Numbered from the stretch's first letter, positions 53,330 through 62,467 are shown. The stretch is 64,000 nucleotides of DNA from Desulfuromonadales bacterium (GCA_013349405.1 DUZS01000011.1:1-64000), one strand, 5' to 3'. The notes: generated by a model from the letters alone, not told the origin. Numbers and translations: made by a program.

Positions 53330-54145
53330 ATGAAAAAACTCGTAACGCTGTGTATGATGGTAGCCCTTGCAACAATCACGGTTAAGGCTGCTCAGGCCGG
53401 AGATACTCTGGCTGATGTCAAAAAGAAAGGAGTTCTGACCGTTGGCTGTAAAGATTCTCTCCCCCCGTTCGGCTACATCGATGAAAAAAGCCGTCAGATA
53501 GTCGGTTATGATATCGACTTCGTCAACGCCATCGCAAAAAAACTGGGAGTAAAAGTTGAACTGAAACCGGTTACTTCCGCGAGTCGTATGCCGCAGCTGC
53601 AGGAAGGGCACATCGACATTATTGCTGCAACCATGACCAAAAATGCCGAGCGCGCCAAGGTCATTGATTTCAGCCACGCCTATTTCCTTACCGGTCAGAA
53701 GTTTATTACGAAAAAGGGGAGCGTCAACAGCCTGAAAGATCTGGAAGGAAAACGGATCGGTACCGCCAAAGGTTCAACATCGGAAAAAAATGTGGCAGCT
53801 GCGATTCCTTCGGCAACCATCCTCTCCTTTGACGACTATCCTCAGGCGTTCCTCGCCTTGATGCAGGGTAAAGTTTCCGCGGTAACGACCGACGAAGCCA
53901 TTCTGGCAGGCATCCTCGCGAAAGCCCCCACCAAAGGTCAGTTTGAAATCCCGAATATCCAGATTTCCGATGAACCATACGGCCTCGGCATGCGCAAAGG
54001 GGACACCAATTTTGTCAATTTTGTCAACAAAACCATTCTCGAAATGGAAAAAAGCGGCGAAGCAAAAGCCATCTTTGAAAAATGGTTCGGTCCGACGACA
54101 CAGTTTCACCTTGAGCGTACATTCAAGATTTCCGCTGACAAGTAA
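53330..54145 (+). CDS. Polar amino acid ABC transporter, binding protein
   Basis: A 271-residue family-3 solute-binding protein with a signal peptide (about 1-22). Markers: VGCKDSLPPFGYIDEKSRQI, VGYDIDFVNAIAKKLGVKVE, and GTAKGSTSEKN. The sequence suggests glutamate, aspartate or a similar amino acid, though the ligand cannot be fixed here. The mRNA hairpin after it (54154-54186) probably protects its message. Confidence 0.92.
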   Translation: MKKLVTLCMMVALATITVKAAQAGDTLADVKKKGVLTVGCKDSLPPFGYIDEKSRQIVGYDIDFVNAIAKKLGVKVELKPVTSASRMPQLQEGHIDIIAATMTKNAERAKVIDFSHAYFLTGQKFITKKGSVNSLKDLEGKRIGTAKGSTSEKNVAAAIPSATILSFDDYPQAFLALMQGKVSAVTTDEAILAGILAKAPTKGQFEIPNIQISDEPYGLGMRKGDTNFVNFVNKTILEMEKSGEAKAIFEKWFGPTTQFHLERTFKISADK

Positions 54146-54153
54146 CAATTTTT

Positions 54154-54186
54154 GTGACGGGTGATTTTTAACCGATCACCCGTCAC
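54154..54186 (+). terminator. Intra-operon hairpin after the binding-protein gene
   Basis: GTGACGGGTGAT (54154-54165) and ATCACCCGTCAC (54175-54186) form a perfect 12-base-pair stem with a 9-base loop. There is no T-run, so it more likely stabilises the binding-protein mRNA or attenuates read-through than terminates fully. Confidence 0.65.
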
Positions 54187-54203
54187 CATTTCATGGGGTT
54201 TTA

Positions 54204-54911
54204 GTGCTCAATTACACGTTCGACTGGTCAATCATAACCTCCGGGCAGTATTTTGACTGGCTACTTGCCGGTCTGATCACGACACTCAAACTGTCGGCAA
54301 TCTCCATTGTTCTGGCTTTCCTGCTGGGTCTGCTGATTGCGGTCATGCGCATGGCACACAGCAAACCGGTACGCTGGTTTGCTCTTGCCTATCTTGAATT
54401 TTTCCGCAATACCCCGCTGTTGGTGCAGATTTTTTTCTGGTATTTCGGCTCATACAAAATTCTTCCCGTCTTCATAAATGACTGGCTAAATAAAACCGGC
54501 TTCGAGTTTGCTGCTGCGGCAATTGCCCTGACCATCTACACATCGGCTTTTATTGCCGAAGATATTCGCTCGGGTGTGCTCTCCATCCCGAAAGAGCAGA
54601 TGGAGGCAGCCCGGAGTGCCGGTTTTTCGTATCTGCGTTCAATGCAGTACATCATTCTGCCCCAGGCGGTACGCATTACCATTCCGCCGCTGGTCAACCA
54701 GTTTCTTAATCTGGCCAAGAACTCATCGCTGGCCATGACCATCGGTGTCATGGAGATGACGTATCAGGCCCGCCAGGTTGAAAGTTACTCGTTCAAAGGT
54801 TTTGAAGCCTTTACTGCCGCAACGGTGGTTTATCTGGTGCTCTCGATTGTCATTACCGCCCTGGTCAATCTTTACAACGAAAAAGTCCTTAACGTGCACA
54901 AGGCGGCCTGA
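54204..54911 (+). CDS. Polar amino acid ABC transporter, permease 1
   Basis: A 235-residue membrane protein of the HisM/GltJ family, starting at GTG 54204. Five or so membrane segments. Markers: GLITTLKLSAISIVLAFLLG, EFFRNTPLLVQIFFWYFG, and the EAA loop EQMEAARSAGFSYLRSMQYI. It ends one base before permease 2. Confidence 0.92.
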   Translation: MLNYTFDWSIITSGQYFDWLLAGLITTLKLSAISIVLAFLLGLLIAVMRMAHSKPVRWFALAYLEFFRNTPLLVQIFFWYFGSYKILPVFINDWLNKTGFEFAAAAIALTIYTSAFIAEDIRSGVLSIPKEQMEAARSAGFSYLRSMQYIILPQAVRITIPPLVNQFLNLAKNSSLAMTIGVMEMTYQARQVESYSFKGFEAFTAATVVYLVLSIVITALVNLYNEKVLNVHKAA

Positions 54912-54912
54912 T

Positions 54913-55611
54913 ATGGAACAACTCTTTAACATATCGGTCATTACCGACAACTTCACCTATTTCATGATTGGCCGCTTTCCTCACGGGCCACTCGGCGGCG
55001 TCGGCCTGACCCTCTATCTGGCCGTTGCTTCCTGCATCCTTTCCTTTATTGGCGGACTGATACTGGGACTCTTAAGTGTCTCGCGCTTCCCTGCCGTGCG
55101 CTATCCGGCCCTGGCCTTTATTAATCTGGTGCGCGGAATGCCGCTCCTGATGGTCATTTTCTGGATGTATTTCCTGCTGCCGGCGCTGTTCGGAAAAATT
55201 CCGGAAAACAACACCGTCATCTTGGCGCTCTCCCTGTTCACCTCCGCCTACATGTCCCGCATCATTGTGGCCGGAATCGACGGCATCCCGAAAGGGCAGA
55301 CAGAAGCGGCGACCTCTACCGGCCTGAAATCATGGCAGGTCATGTATTACATCATTTTGCCGCAGGCTCTGCGCAACATGATCCCCTCTTTCGTCAACCA
55401 GTTCGTATCACTGATCAAGGATACGTCGCTGGCCTTTATCGTCGGCGTTTCCGAACTGACTCATGTTGCCACCCAGATCAACAACCGCACCATGGCGTTC
55501 CCGACTGAAATATTTGCCTTCATTGCCATCATTTACTTCATTCTCTGCTTTGCCTTCACCACTCTCTCCCGATGGCTGGAACAGCGGCTGTCATGGTCCA
55601 AGGCCATATAG
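54913..55611 (+). CDS. Polar amino acid ABC transporter, permease 2
   Basis: A 232-residue membrane protein. ATG 54913 (MEQLFNISVITDNFTYFMIG) is chosen; an open frame from 54778 upstream lies within permease 1 and is not family sequence. Markers: LGGVGLTLYLAVASCILSFI, VRGMPLLMVIFWMYFLLPAL, and EAATSTGLKSWQVMYYIILP, the EAA loop. It forms the channel with permease 1. Confidence 0.9.
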   Translation: MEQLFNISVITDNFTYFMIGRFPHGPLGGVGLTLYLAVASCILSFIGGLILGLLSVSRFPAVRYPALAFINLVRGMPLLMVIFWMYFLLPALFGKIPENNTVILALSLFTSAYMSRIIVAGIDGIPKGQTEAATSTGLKSWQVMYYIILPQALRNMIPSFVNQFVSLIKDTSLAFIVGVSELTHVATQINNRTMAFPTEIFAFIAIIYFILCFAFTTLSRWLEQRLSWSKAI

Positions 55612-55634
55612 AACCTATGCGCCCTCTGCGGTAA

Positions 55635-56396
55635 ATGCTCTCCACTCCTGAAATTCTCCTGCCGCTCCTGTTCGGAGCCGCTTTTATCGCCGGCCTGATT
55701 GACTCCATCGCCGGCGGCGGCGGGTTGATCACCGTTCCGGTACTGCTCGGCATCGGCCTCCCTCCGCAAGTCGCACTCGGCACCAACAAACTCCAGGCAT
55801 CTTTCGGCTCCGGAAGCGCCATGCTCCATTTTGTCAGGGCGGGAACGGTAAAATTAAGCGACTGCTGGACCGGCATCCTCTGGACTGCTGTTGGCGCGGC
55901 ACTCGGCGTCTGGGCAGTCCAGCTGCTTGATGCCTCCCTCCTGAAACAGCTGATTCCCTGGCTCCTCGCAGCCATAGCAATCTACACCCTGCTTTCTCCG
56001 CGCCTGGGCGCAGAGGACTCCCATGCCCGCTTGAAGGCAGGCACGTTCTACCTGCTCTTCGGCCTGTCAATCGGTTTTTATGATGGTTTTTTCGGCCCGG
56101 GAACCGGTTCATTCTGGACGATGGCGTTGATGATGCTGCTCGGCTATTCCATGATACGGGCGACCGCCACCACCAAGGTCATGAATTTTACCAGCAACTT
56201 TGTGGCACTGATTTTCTTTCTTTCCGTTGGGCAGGTGCGTTTTGTCGAAGGGCTTATCATGGGGGCAGGACAGTTTTTGGGCGCGCGGGTTGGTTCAAAG
56301 CTGGTCATCACGCGCGGCACCGCCTTTATCAGGCCGGTGTTTATCACGATGGTGCTGGCGCTGGTCGGTCGCTTGATCTATCAAAACTTCAGGTAG
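55635..56396 (+). CDS. TSUP family permease (TauE/SafE type)
   Basis: A 253-residue membrane protein with about eight hydrophobic segments. Markers: AGLIDSIAGGGGLITVPVLL and GLPPQVALGTNKLQASFGSG at the start, then FFGPGTGSFWTMALMMLLGY and the C-terminal repeat. The family exports or imports small organic sulfonates or sulfite-like anions. The substrate is unknown here. Confidence 0.9.
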   Translation: MLSTPEILLPLLFGAAFIAGLIDSIAGGGGLITVPVLLGIGLPPQVALGTNKLQASFGSGSAMLHFVRAGTVKLSDCWTGILWTAVGAALGVWAVQLLDASLLKQLIPWLLAAIAIYTLLSPRLGAEDSHARLKAGTFYLLFGLSIGFYDGFFGPGTGSFWTMALMMLLGYSMIRATATTKVMNFTSNFVALIFFLSVGQVRFVEGLIMGAGQFLGARVGSKLVITRGTAFIRPVFITMVLALVGRLIYQNFR

Positions 56397-56706
56397 TCTT
56401 CGATAAATACTCTCCCAGCACTCCCCTCGAATGTTCATCGTCATGACAATGGCTGCAGAGATTTTCCCAGTTTGAACCATCAGGCGGGTTGTTGTGGTGG
56501 TTGCCATCTTTGTGATGAACCGTCAAGAGGCTCAGGTTGCCCTGATCAAATTCCCGACCGCACTTGGCGCAGATGGCGCCATTAATTCTCAATGATTTTG
56601 AGCGGTAATTTTCGTTGCTGTCAACCTCACCACGCATCTTTTTGACAAGGGCGGCAGCCTTTTCTGCTGAGGGGAGAACGACTGTTCGCGGGCCTTTCGG
56701 TCTCAT
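56389..56706 (-). CDS. HNH nuclease, YajD-like
   Basis: A 105-residue HNH protein: CAKCGREFDQGN supplies two zinc cysteines, then LTVHHKDGNHHNNPPDGSNW and LCSHCHDDEHSRG. The H-N-H core is LTVHHKDGN...N...H. It overlaps the WYL gene start by four bases (ATGA), and overlaps the TSUP gene end by eight bases on the other strand. Probably co-transcribed with the WYL regulator. Confidence 0.9.
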   Translation of the reverse strand: MRPKGPRTVVLPSAEKAAALVKKMRGEVDSNENYRSKSLRINGAICAKCGREFDQGNLSLLTVHHKDGNHHNNPPDGSNWENLCSHCHDDEHSRGVLGEYLSKTT

Positions 56707-57731
56707 GGAGTACCTCCGTACATGGTTACAAGTGATTGTATTGAATTAATAAATACCTGACGCAGTTCTGCTGGTTCCACTACCTCTACCTGCTCGCCAA
56801 AACCCTTCAACCACCGACGCAGTTGGATATCATCCCTTACAGTGACTTCCAGCAGCAGTTTTCCATCTGATTGCTCAGTCAATTTCTGATTTGATGCAAG
56901 TTTTGTTTCATAAAGGTATGGTGCAGCGCCTTTATCAAAGAGTGATTTCAGTTGGATCATACCACCCAACGGATAACCGAACTCACCGCTATCGATATAG
57001 CCTTGAAGTGTAAAACCATCAGGAATGGTGGCAGGTCGATCCGGGAGAAGTCTGATGGACTTCATCCGATGCGCTAGCAGTTGTTTCACATCGCCATAAT
57101 CATACAGCGTCGCAACCAGGTAGATGAGATTATCCACAAAAACAAGTCCCAGCGGATTAACGACATATTTCTTGTCTTTCCCTGACCTGACACGGTACTC
57201 CAGCTCAAAGCACTGCCCATGTTGCAGCGCTTCATAGAGGCTGTCAAGCACCGTTTTATCAATGTTAGGTGCTTCAAAATTCAGACTACGAGACACCATG
57301 CGAACTTTGTCAGGCCAGTGTGACAATGGTGAATTCGGCAGTTTTTTCAGTCGTTCATCCGCAGTACGAAAGTAACCGCTCAATGCTGTCAAGGCAGCTC
57401 TCGGCAGCATGCGCGTCATTGAATCCCGTACCAACAGGAAGGTCAAAGCTGCAAACGGATCCATGATAGGAAGGTCCAGCGATGGAGCGTCCTCCATCCA
57501 ACTCCATCCGGCGGATCGTTCTCCGTCGCTCACCAATGGGTATAACCTGGAAAGATCCACCAGATCGCGCTGAACCGTGCGTAGTTCTATGGTAATGCTG
57601 TGTTCCGCTTTCAGGCGGCCTTGTATTTCTGTGGTTGAAATACGTCCTCGACGAGGAATCATTCGAAGCACGAGCAACAGCCGATCTACTTGCTTCTCTC
57701 CTTTGTCCGGGTTTTTTGCTGGTTTTACCAT
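56703..57731 (-). CDS. WYL-domain transcriptional regulator
   Basis: A 342-residue protein with an N-terminal winged helix (about 12-70: VDRLLLVLRMIPRRGRISTT, RTVQRDLVDLSRLYPL), a WYL domain (about 160-245: FELEYRVRSGKDKKYVVNPL, LVFVDNLIYLVATLYDYGD) and a C-terminal extension (about 260-342). WYL domains sense nucleic acid or damage ligands, and regulators of this layout control defence operons such as BREX and CBASS. It faces a five-gene plus-strand group from a shared 199-base intergenic region. Confidence 0.88.
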   Translation of the reverse strand: MVKPAKNPDKGEKQVDRLLLVLRMIPRRGRISTTEIQGRLKAEHSITIELRTVQRDLVDLSRLYPLVSDGERSAGWSWMEDAPSLDLPIMDPFAALTFLLVRDSMTRMLPRAALTALSGYFRTADERLKKLPNSPLSHWPDKVRMVSRSLNFEAPNIDKTVLDSLYEALQHGQCFELEYRVRSGKDKKYVVNPLGLVFVDNLIYLVATLYDYGDVKQLLAHRMKSIRLLPDRPATIPDGFTLQGYIDSGEFGYPLGGMIQLKSLFDKGAAPYLYETKLASNQKLTEQSDGKLLLEVTVRDDIQLRRWLKGFGEQVEVVEPAELRQVFINSIQSLVTMYGGTP

Positions 57732-57930
57732 GGACTACCCCTTTGTTTGCTCTTGCACTACAGTACGTCAATAACCCATCCAGGCGACCAACGACGTCGC
57801 ATTAATTGTGATCATACTATCAGAAAATAGAAGGGGCACAACTTATTTAACTTCTGGTGGTTATGCGTCATATCTTGTCGCTAAGATGTTGTAAGTTGAT
57901 TTAACGCAGAATAGCACGAGGAGGTTTGAA

Positions 57931-58815
57931 ATGCTAAAAATGACAACGGCTCGATTTCTCATTGAAAACAGAGATTCTGATGTGCGCTATATCCACAAGT
58001 ACTATCTGCCTCAAGATCTTCGGGGCCACATATTTCCCGCAGATATTCAAGGTATTAGGCGCTGCTTCCATAATGAATGCGAGCTGTGGGAAGAGTGTAT
58101 TCCGGAAAAACTGCCTGATTGTGTAATCACTTATTCTGACATCGGCATGGAGAAGCGCATCAATGGTGAAACGACCCAACAGGTTATGGCGGCATGCAGG
58201 GCTTATTATTATAATTGCCGGGCTGAGTTAACATCTGAAGAAGAGCAGGCGGCACTGAACCTGAATCACTGGCTCATCGGGTGGGAAAAAGAACTTCTTG
58301 CCAGATGTATTCAGATAAGTGAAACAATGGAGCGTCAGGTGCGTTCCGGTGACAGGTGGCTCACCAATTATGAAATAGATGTGACGGTGTATTTTTACGT
58401 GCGTGATGACGACCCATTTTCAGACGAGAATATGCCCGATTCCTGGCAAAATGAGATCGAATGCGACAGCCAGCTTCTCTGTGAAACGAGCATGATATGC
58501 CGTGGGCCGATATCTGCTGAGAAGGCAGCAAGAATAGACTATTGGGGAATTGGCGACTCGGTTGATCACAACGACTTTAGTAGTCATTATGCTGATCATG
58601 AGAGGCCGGAGCGACATTGTCTGACCTTTCACGAACTGTATGACCATCTGTACTTCCCAAGGAAACATATGCGAAGAATTGGCTACGTGAGTACTGACAT
58701 TGTTGTCCGGCACCAGAACGGGTTCAGTGTTGATCTGAATGGAGAGATTGTAGTCGCCGTGCGTGATGACGCGAGAATAAGGGAGAATTTTGAATTTTAT
58801 GAAGATTTGGCTTGA
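57931..58815 (+). CDS. Hypothetical protein, first gene of the cREC group
   Basis: A 294-residue soluble protein not assigned to a named family. It has mixed composition and no membrane segment or signal peptide. Recognisable pieces are ITYSDIGMEKRINGETTQQV, LTNYEIDVTVYFYVRDDDPF and the C-terminal HCLTFHELYDHLYFPRKHMR. Start has AGGAGG. It overlaps the cREC gene start by 17 bases. Function unknown; position suggests a role with the receiver and hydrolase. Confidence 0.65.
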   Translation: MLKMTTARFLIENRDSDVRYIHKYYLPQDLRGHIFPADIQGIRRCFHNECELWEECIPEKLPDCVITYSDIGMEKRINGETTQQVMAACRAYYYNCRAELTSEEEQAALNLNHWLIGWEKELLARCIQISETMERQVRSGDRWLTNYEIDVTVYFYVRDDDPFSDENMPDSWQNEIECDSQLLCETSMICRGPISAEKAARIDYWGIGDSVDHNDFSSHYADHERPERHCLTFHELYDHLYFPRKHMRRIGYVSTDIVVRHQNGFSVDLNGEIVVAVRDDARIRENFEFYEDLA

Positions 58816-59095
58816 TGATGAACGACCAATGCCGCCAGGTTTTGATTGTCACACAAAAACAGCAGCCGGAGCCATAAAGCTTCTTGCTGCAGGCGGTGTC
58901 ACCGCAATATCGCTCGATCATGACTTGGGTGATGGCGCTGGAACAGGTTATGAAGTCGCCTGTTACATTGAACAGGAGGCCTATAACGGCAGGCTTTCCC
59001 CTGTTGAGGTGACAATCCACAGCGCAAATCCTGTCGGCAGAAACCGTATGGAAATAGCAATTGAAAATGCACAATTATTCTGGTCACAAAAATAG
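58799..59095 (+). CDS. Cyclic-phosphate-processing receiver domain (cREC)
   Basis: A 98-residue stand-alone receiver-like protein. ATG 58799 (MKIWLDDERPMPPGFD) is chosen. Hallmarks are the initial acidic LDDERP (5-10), AISLDHDLGDG (37-47) and VTIHSANPVGRNRM. These match the cREC family, proposed to process cyclic-phosphate ends in RNA-repair settings. The gene overlaps the upstream stop by 17 bases, with a GGGAGA box 12 bases upstream. The family function is a prediction from genomic context. Confidence 0.8.
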   Translation: MKIWLDDERPMPPGFDCHTKTAAGAIKLLAAGGVTAISLDHDLGDGAGTGYEVACYIEQEAYNGRLSPVEVTIHSANPVGRNRMEIAIENAQLFWSQK

Positions 59096-59197
59096 TTGGT
59101 TGCGAATGCAGTTATACTAAATCAAAGGAAAAGACAACCACCGTGGCAGACGGAATTTGTCTGACATACCACAAAACATCCAAGGAGAAGAGCGAAA

Positions 59198-59974
59198 ATG
59201 ATCGGCGCATTAGCGGGGGATATCATCGGTTCCATCTATGAATGGAACAATATCAAAACAACAGAGTTTGAACTGTTTCAAAGCGAGTGTCATTTTACCG
59301 ATGACACCGTGCTGACAGTGGCGTTGGCAGATTCCATAGTAAACAATGCTTCTTACACTGAAAAACTGCGTGAGTACTACAGCAGCTATCCTGACGCCTC
59401 ATACGGTAAACGTTTTCGCAAATGGGCAAAAAGCCGTAAACCCAAGCCATACAACAGTTTTGGCAATGGCTCTGCCATGAGGATAAGTCCGGTGGGATGG
59501 GCATATCAAACGCTTGATGATGTTATGCGTAAAGCAGAGGAGTTTTCCATTGTCACCCATAACCATCCTGAAGGGATCAAGGGCGCTCAAGCCACTGCAG
59601 CGTCTATCTTCATGGCACGTCACGGCGCAGCAAAGGATGAGATAAAGCAGTACGTAACAGCGACCTTCGGCTATGACCTTGCCATGAACTGTGACGATAT
59701 TCGACCAACATATTGCTATGATATTACCTGTCAGGGAACTGTTCCGCAGGCCGTTGTAGCCTTCCTTGATTCAAATGGATTCGAGCATGCAATCAGGCTG
59801 GCTGTTTCACTCGGTGGCGACAGTGACACTCTTGCTTGTATTACCGGCAGCATAGCAGAGGCGTTCTACGGAATTCCCGATACAATCAGAGAAACAACAT
59901 TGCAATTCTTAAGCGATGATCTAAAATATGTTACGGAACGTTTTTGCGCTAAGTATATTGCCGGTATTGAGTAA
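59198..59974 (+). CDS. ADP-ribosylglycohydrolase family protein (ARH)
   Basis: A 258-residue ADP-ribosylglycohydrolase-fold protein. Metal-binding residues lie in HFTDDTVLTVALADSI (about residues 32-47) and in VSLGGDSDTLACITGSIAEA (about 208-227). Members remove ADP-ribose from proteins or nucleic acids or hydrolyse related compounds. GAGAAG lies before ATG 59198. Position beside a cREC and a nucleotidase suggests it clears ADP-ribose or nucleotide damage. Confidence 0.85.
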   Translation: MIGALAGDIIGSIYEWNNIKTTEFELFQSECHFTDDTVLTVALADSIVNNASYTEKLREYYSSYPDASYGKRFRKWAKSRKPKPYNSFGNGSAMRISPVGWAYQTLDDVMRKAEEFSIVTHNHPEGIKGAQATAASIFMARHGAAKDEIKQYVTATFGYDLAMNCDDIRPTYCYDITCQGTVPQAVVAFLDSNGFEHAIRLAVSLGGDSDTLACITGSIAEAFYGIPDTIRETTLQFLSDDLKYVTERFCAKYIAGIE

Positions 59975-60001
59975 TAGTATTTATTCTGAGGAGAACGTTC
60001 A

Positions 60002-60937
60002 ATGCCCTATGACTTGGCGAATAAACTTGTAATAGGGCTTGCCTCCAGCGCGTTATTTGATCTTGAAGAATCTGACGCCATCTTCCGCACCGATGGCCCG
60101 GAAGCGTACCGGGCATTTCAGAGAGCCCACCAGCATATCCCGTTGAAAACCGGCGTATCTTTTCCTTTTATCAAACGTCTGCTCTCTTTGAACGAGCTTG
60201 ATCCGGATAATCCCCCTATCGAAGTTGTCCTGCTGTCAAGAAACAGCCCGGATACCGGGCTCAGGGTGATGAAATCAATTGAGCACTACGCATTGGGCAT
60301 GACCAGAGCAGTCTTTCTCCGTGGTCGCACACCGCATTCGTACATTCCCGTATTCAACATCAGTCTTTTTCTATCAGCCAACGAAGGAGATGTCTGCCAA
60401 GCGATTACCGCTGGGTATCCGGCGGGGCATGTACTGCATTCCAGCATCATTGAAAATGCTGGTGATCATGAGTTGCGGCTGGCATTTGATTTTGACGGAG
60501 TATTGGCTGATGATGAAGCAGAAACGATTTATCAGAATACCCACGACTTGAGCGTGTTTCATAAACATGAAACCGATCTTGTTGGTGTAGCCCACAATCC
60601 TGGCCCGCTGAAAGAATTCCTTGGGAAGATCTCGCTCATACAGAAAATGGAAGAACGGCGGGCAGCCGAAGATCCGTCATATATCCAGAAACTGCGCATA
60701 TCGATTGTTACCGCTCGCTCTGCTCCATCACATGAGCGGGTCATTAACACAATGAGAATCTGGGACATCAATGTTGATGAAGCATTTTTCCTCGGCGGCA
60801 TTGAGAAGAAGAAAGTACTGGAACAACTAAAGCCGCATATTTACTTTGATGATCAGAAACTGCATTTGGAGCCGACAGCACACGTGCTACCGTCTGTTCA
60901 TATCCCCTTTGGGGTCACAAACCGACGTATGGTCTGA
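60002..60937 (+). CDS. 5'-nucleotidase (cytosolic 5'-nucleotidase 1 family)
   Basis: A 311-residue protein. Markers: EVVLLSRNSPDTGLRVMKSI and RLAFDFDGVLADDEAE, with the HAD nucleophile aspartate in FDFDGVL, and SIVTARSAPSHERVIN; IYFDDQKLHLEP ends the core. It belongs to the HAD-type NT5C1 family, which removes phosphate from nucleoside 5'-monophosphates. Start has GAGGAG. It may recycle nucleotides released by repair or degradation. Confidence 0.85.
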   Translation: MPYDLANKLVIGLASSALFDLEESDAIFRTDGPEAYRAFQRAHQHIPLKTGVSFPFIKRLLSLNELDPDNPPIEVVLLSRNSPDTGLRVMKSIEHYALGMTRAVFLRGRTPHSYIPVFNISLFLSANEGDVCQAITAGYPAGHVLHSSIIENAGDHELRLAFDFDGVLADDEAETIYQNTHDLSVFHKHETDLVGVAHNPGPLKEFLGKISLIQKMEERRAAEDPSYIQKLRISIVTARSAPSHERVINTMRIWDINVDEAFFLGGIEKKKVLEQLKPHIYFDDQKLHLEPTAHVLPSVHIPFGVTNRRMV

Positions 60938-60962
60938 TACTCAGCACTTAAAGGAAACCACC

Positions 60963-62444
60963 ATGGCTAAGAAAACGTTTACTCTCAGCAAGTCCCGCTA
61001 TATTCGCGGCCTTCAGTGCCATAAGTCACTCTGGCTCTTCACGCATGACCGTGACCTTCGAGTAGTTTCAAAATCGGCAGCGGCCTCCTTCCAACAAGGG
61101 AATGAGGTCGGTGAATGTGCTCATAACATATTTCCAGGTGGCACATTTATTGACTTTAAAGGCGTATCTTTTGAGGAGCAGATCAGCCAGACACAAAAAG
61201 CCCTGAAATCTGCCAAAGTCATCTATGAGGCCACTTTCAGCTATGGTGGTGTGCTGGTCAAAGCCGACATTATGCGCAAGGTTGGCCGCAGTTGGGAACT
61301 GTATGAAGTCAAAGCTGCAAATGAAGTGAAAGATGTGCATCGGGATGATGCTGCTGTTCAGTATTACGTGATTTCCGGGTCGGGAGTCAAAATTAGCAAA
61401 ACGTTTGTGACCCACCTCAACAGGGAATATGTCCGGAAAGGAGACCTGGATGTACAAGCACTTTTTGTCTCGGAAGACGTCACTGCTGATGTGAAGGCAA
61501 AGCAAGCAGGAAGAACGGCGGAGATTGAACAGCAGCAAAAAATGCTGGCAGGTAAAAATGCTCCGAAGATTGATATCGGCCCGCACTGTGCAAAGCCATA
61601 CCCCTGTGATTTTGAGAAACACTGCTGGCAGCAGATACCAGAAAACTCCATTTTTGACCTGGCTGGTAACGGTGTAAAAAAGTGGCCATTGTATAAAGAT
61701 GGCATTATCAAAATGGAGGATATTCCTCTTGATAAGCTTAAAGGACAACAGCTTCAGCAGGTGCAGGCATATCTCGATAAAAAGCCGATAGTTGACCGAA
61801 CCGGGCTGAAAGCCTTTCTCAAGGATATCTGGTATCCGCTCTATTACCTGGATTTTGAAACATTCCTGGCAGCAATACCGCCATACGACGGCCTCAAGCC
61901 GTATCAGCAGATCCCGTTTCAATACTCCTTGCATAGCCAGAAACGTGCAGGTGGCAAGCTGTATCATAAGGAATTTCTTGCCAAACCGAATTGCGATCCC
62001 CGGAAAGATCTTTTGGATAGCCTGCTTGATGAAATTCCCGCTGATGCCTGTGTATTGGTCTATTACCAGACATTTGAAAAGGGGCGGTTGAAAGAGTTGG
62101 CAGTGCAGTTTCCCAGGAAAGCGAAGCAGATCAATGCCATTATCAGCAATGTGCGGGATTTGCTGGTGCCATTCAAAGGGCGGGCGCTCTATTCATGGGA
62201 ACAGCAGGGGTCGCATTCGATCAAGAAGGTACTTCCGGCGTTTGTAAAAGACATGAGTTACGAAGGGCTGGAAGTTGGGGATGGTGGCGAGGCTATTGAG
62301 GCGTATCAAAAGATGTGCAAAGTGGCTGATGATCCGCAAGATTTGGCAAAGATTCGTAAAGCATTGCTGGAGTATTGCTGCCAGGATACGCTGGCGATGG
62401 TGCGGTTGTTGGAGGTGATACGGGGGGAAGTTGCTGAAAAGTAA
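60963..62444 (+). CDS. DUF2779 nuclease (Cas4-like plus DEDD-type domain)
   Basis: A 493-residue protein starting at ATG 60963 (MAKKTFTLSKSRYIRGLQCH; AAGGAAA upstream). The N-terminal half contains C-K-S-L-W-L-F and LYEVKAANEVKDVH, the E-x-K of a Cas4-like PD-(D/E)XK nuclease, and a cluster C-A-K-P-Y-P-C-D-F-E-K-H-C-W that may bind Fe-S. The C-terminal half, DUF2779, has YYLDFETFLAAIPPYDG (a DEDD-type exonuclease start) and the closing LEYCCQDTLAMVRLLEVI. It is followed by a BRO gene. The substrate is unknown. Confidence 0.88.
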   Translation: MAKKTFTLSKSRYIRGLQCHKSLWLFTHDRDLRVVSKSAAASFQQGNEVGECAHNIFPGGTFIDFKGVSFEEQISQTQKALKSAKVIYEATFSYGGVLVKADIMRKVGRSWELYEVKAANEVKDVHRDDAAVQYYVISGSGVKISKTFVTHLNREYVRKGDLDVQALFVSEDVTADVKAKQAGRTAEIEQQQKMLAGKNAPKIDIGPHCAKPYPCDFEKHCWQQIPENSIFDLAGNGVKKWPLYKDGIIKMEDIPLDKLKGQQLQQVQAYLDKKPIVDRTGLKAFLKDIWYPLYYLDFETFLAAIPPYDGLKPYQQIPFQYSLHSQKRAGGKLYHKEFLAKPNCDPRKDLLDSLLDEIPADACVLVYYQTFEKGRLKELAVQFPRKAKQINAIISNVRDLLVPFKGRALYSWEQQGSHSIKKVLPAFVKDMSYEGLEVGDGGEAIEAYQKMCKVADDPQDLAKIRKALLEYCCQDTLAMVRLLEVIRGEVAEK

Positions 62445-62467
62445 CGGGATAGAAAGGAGGGCTTACT

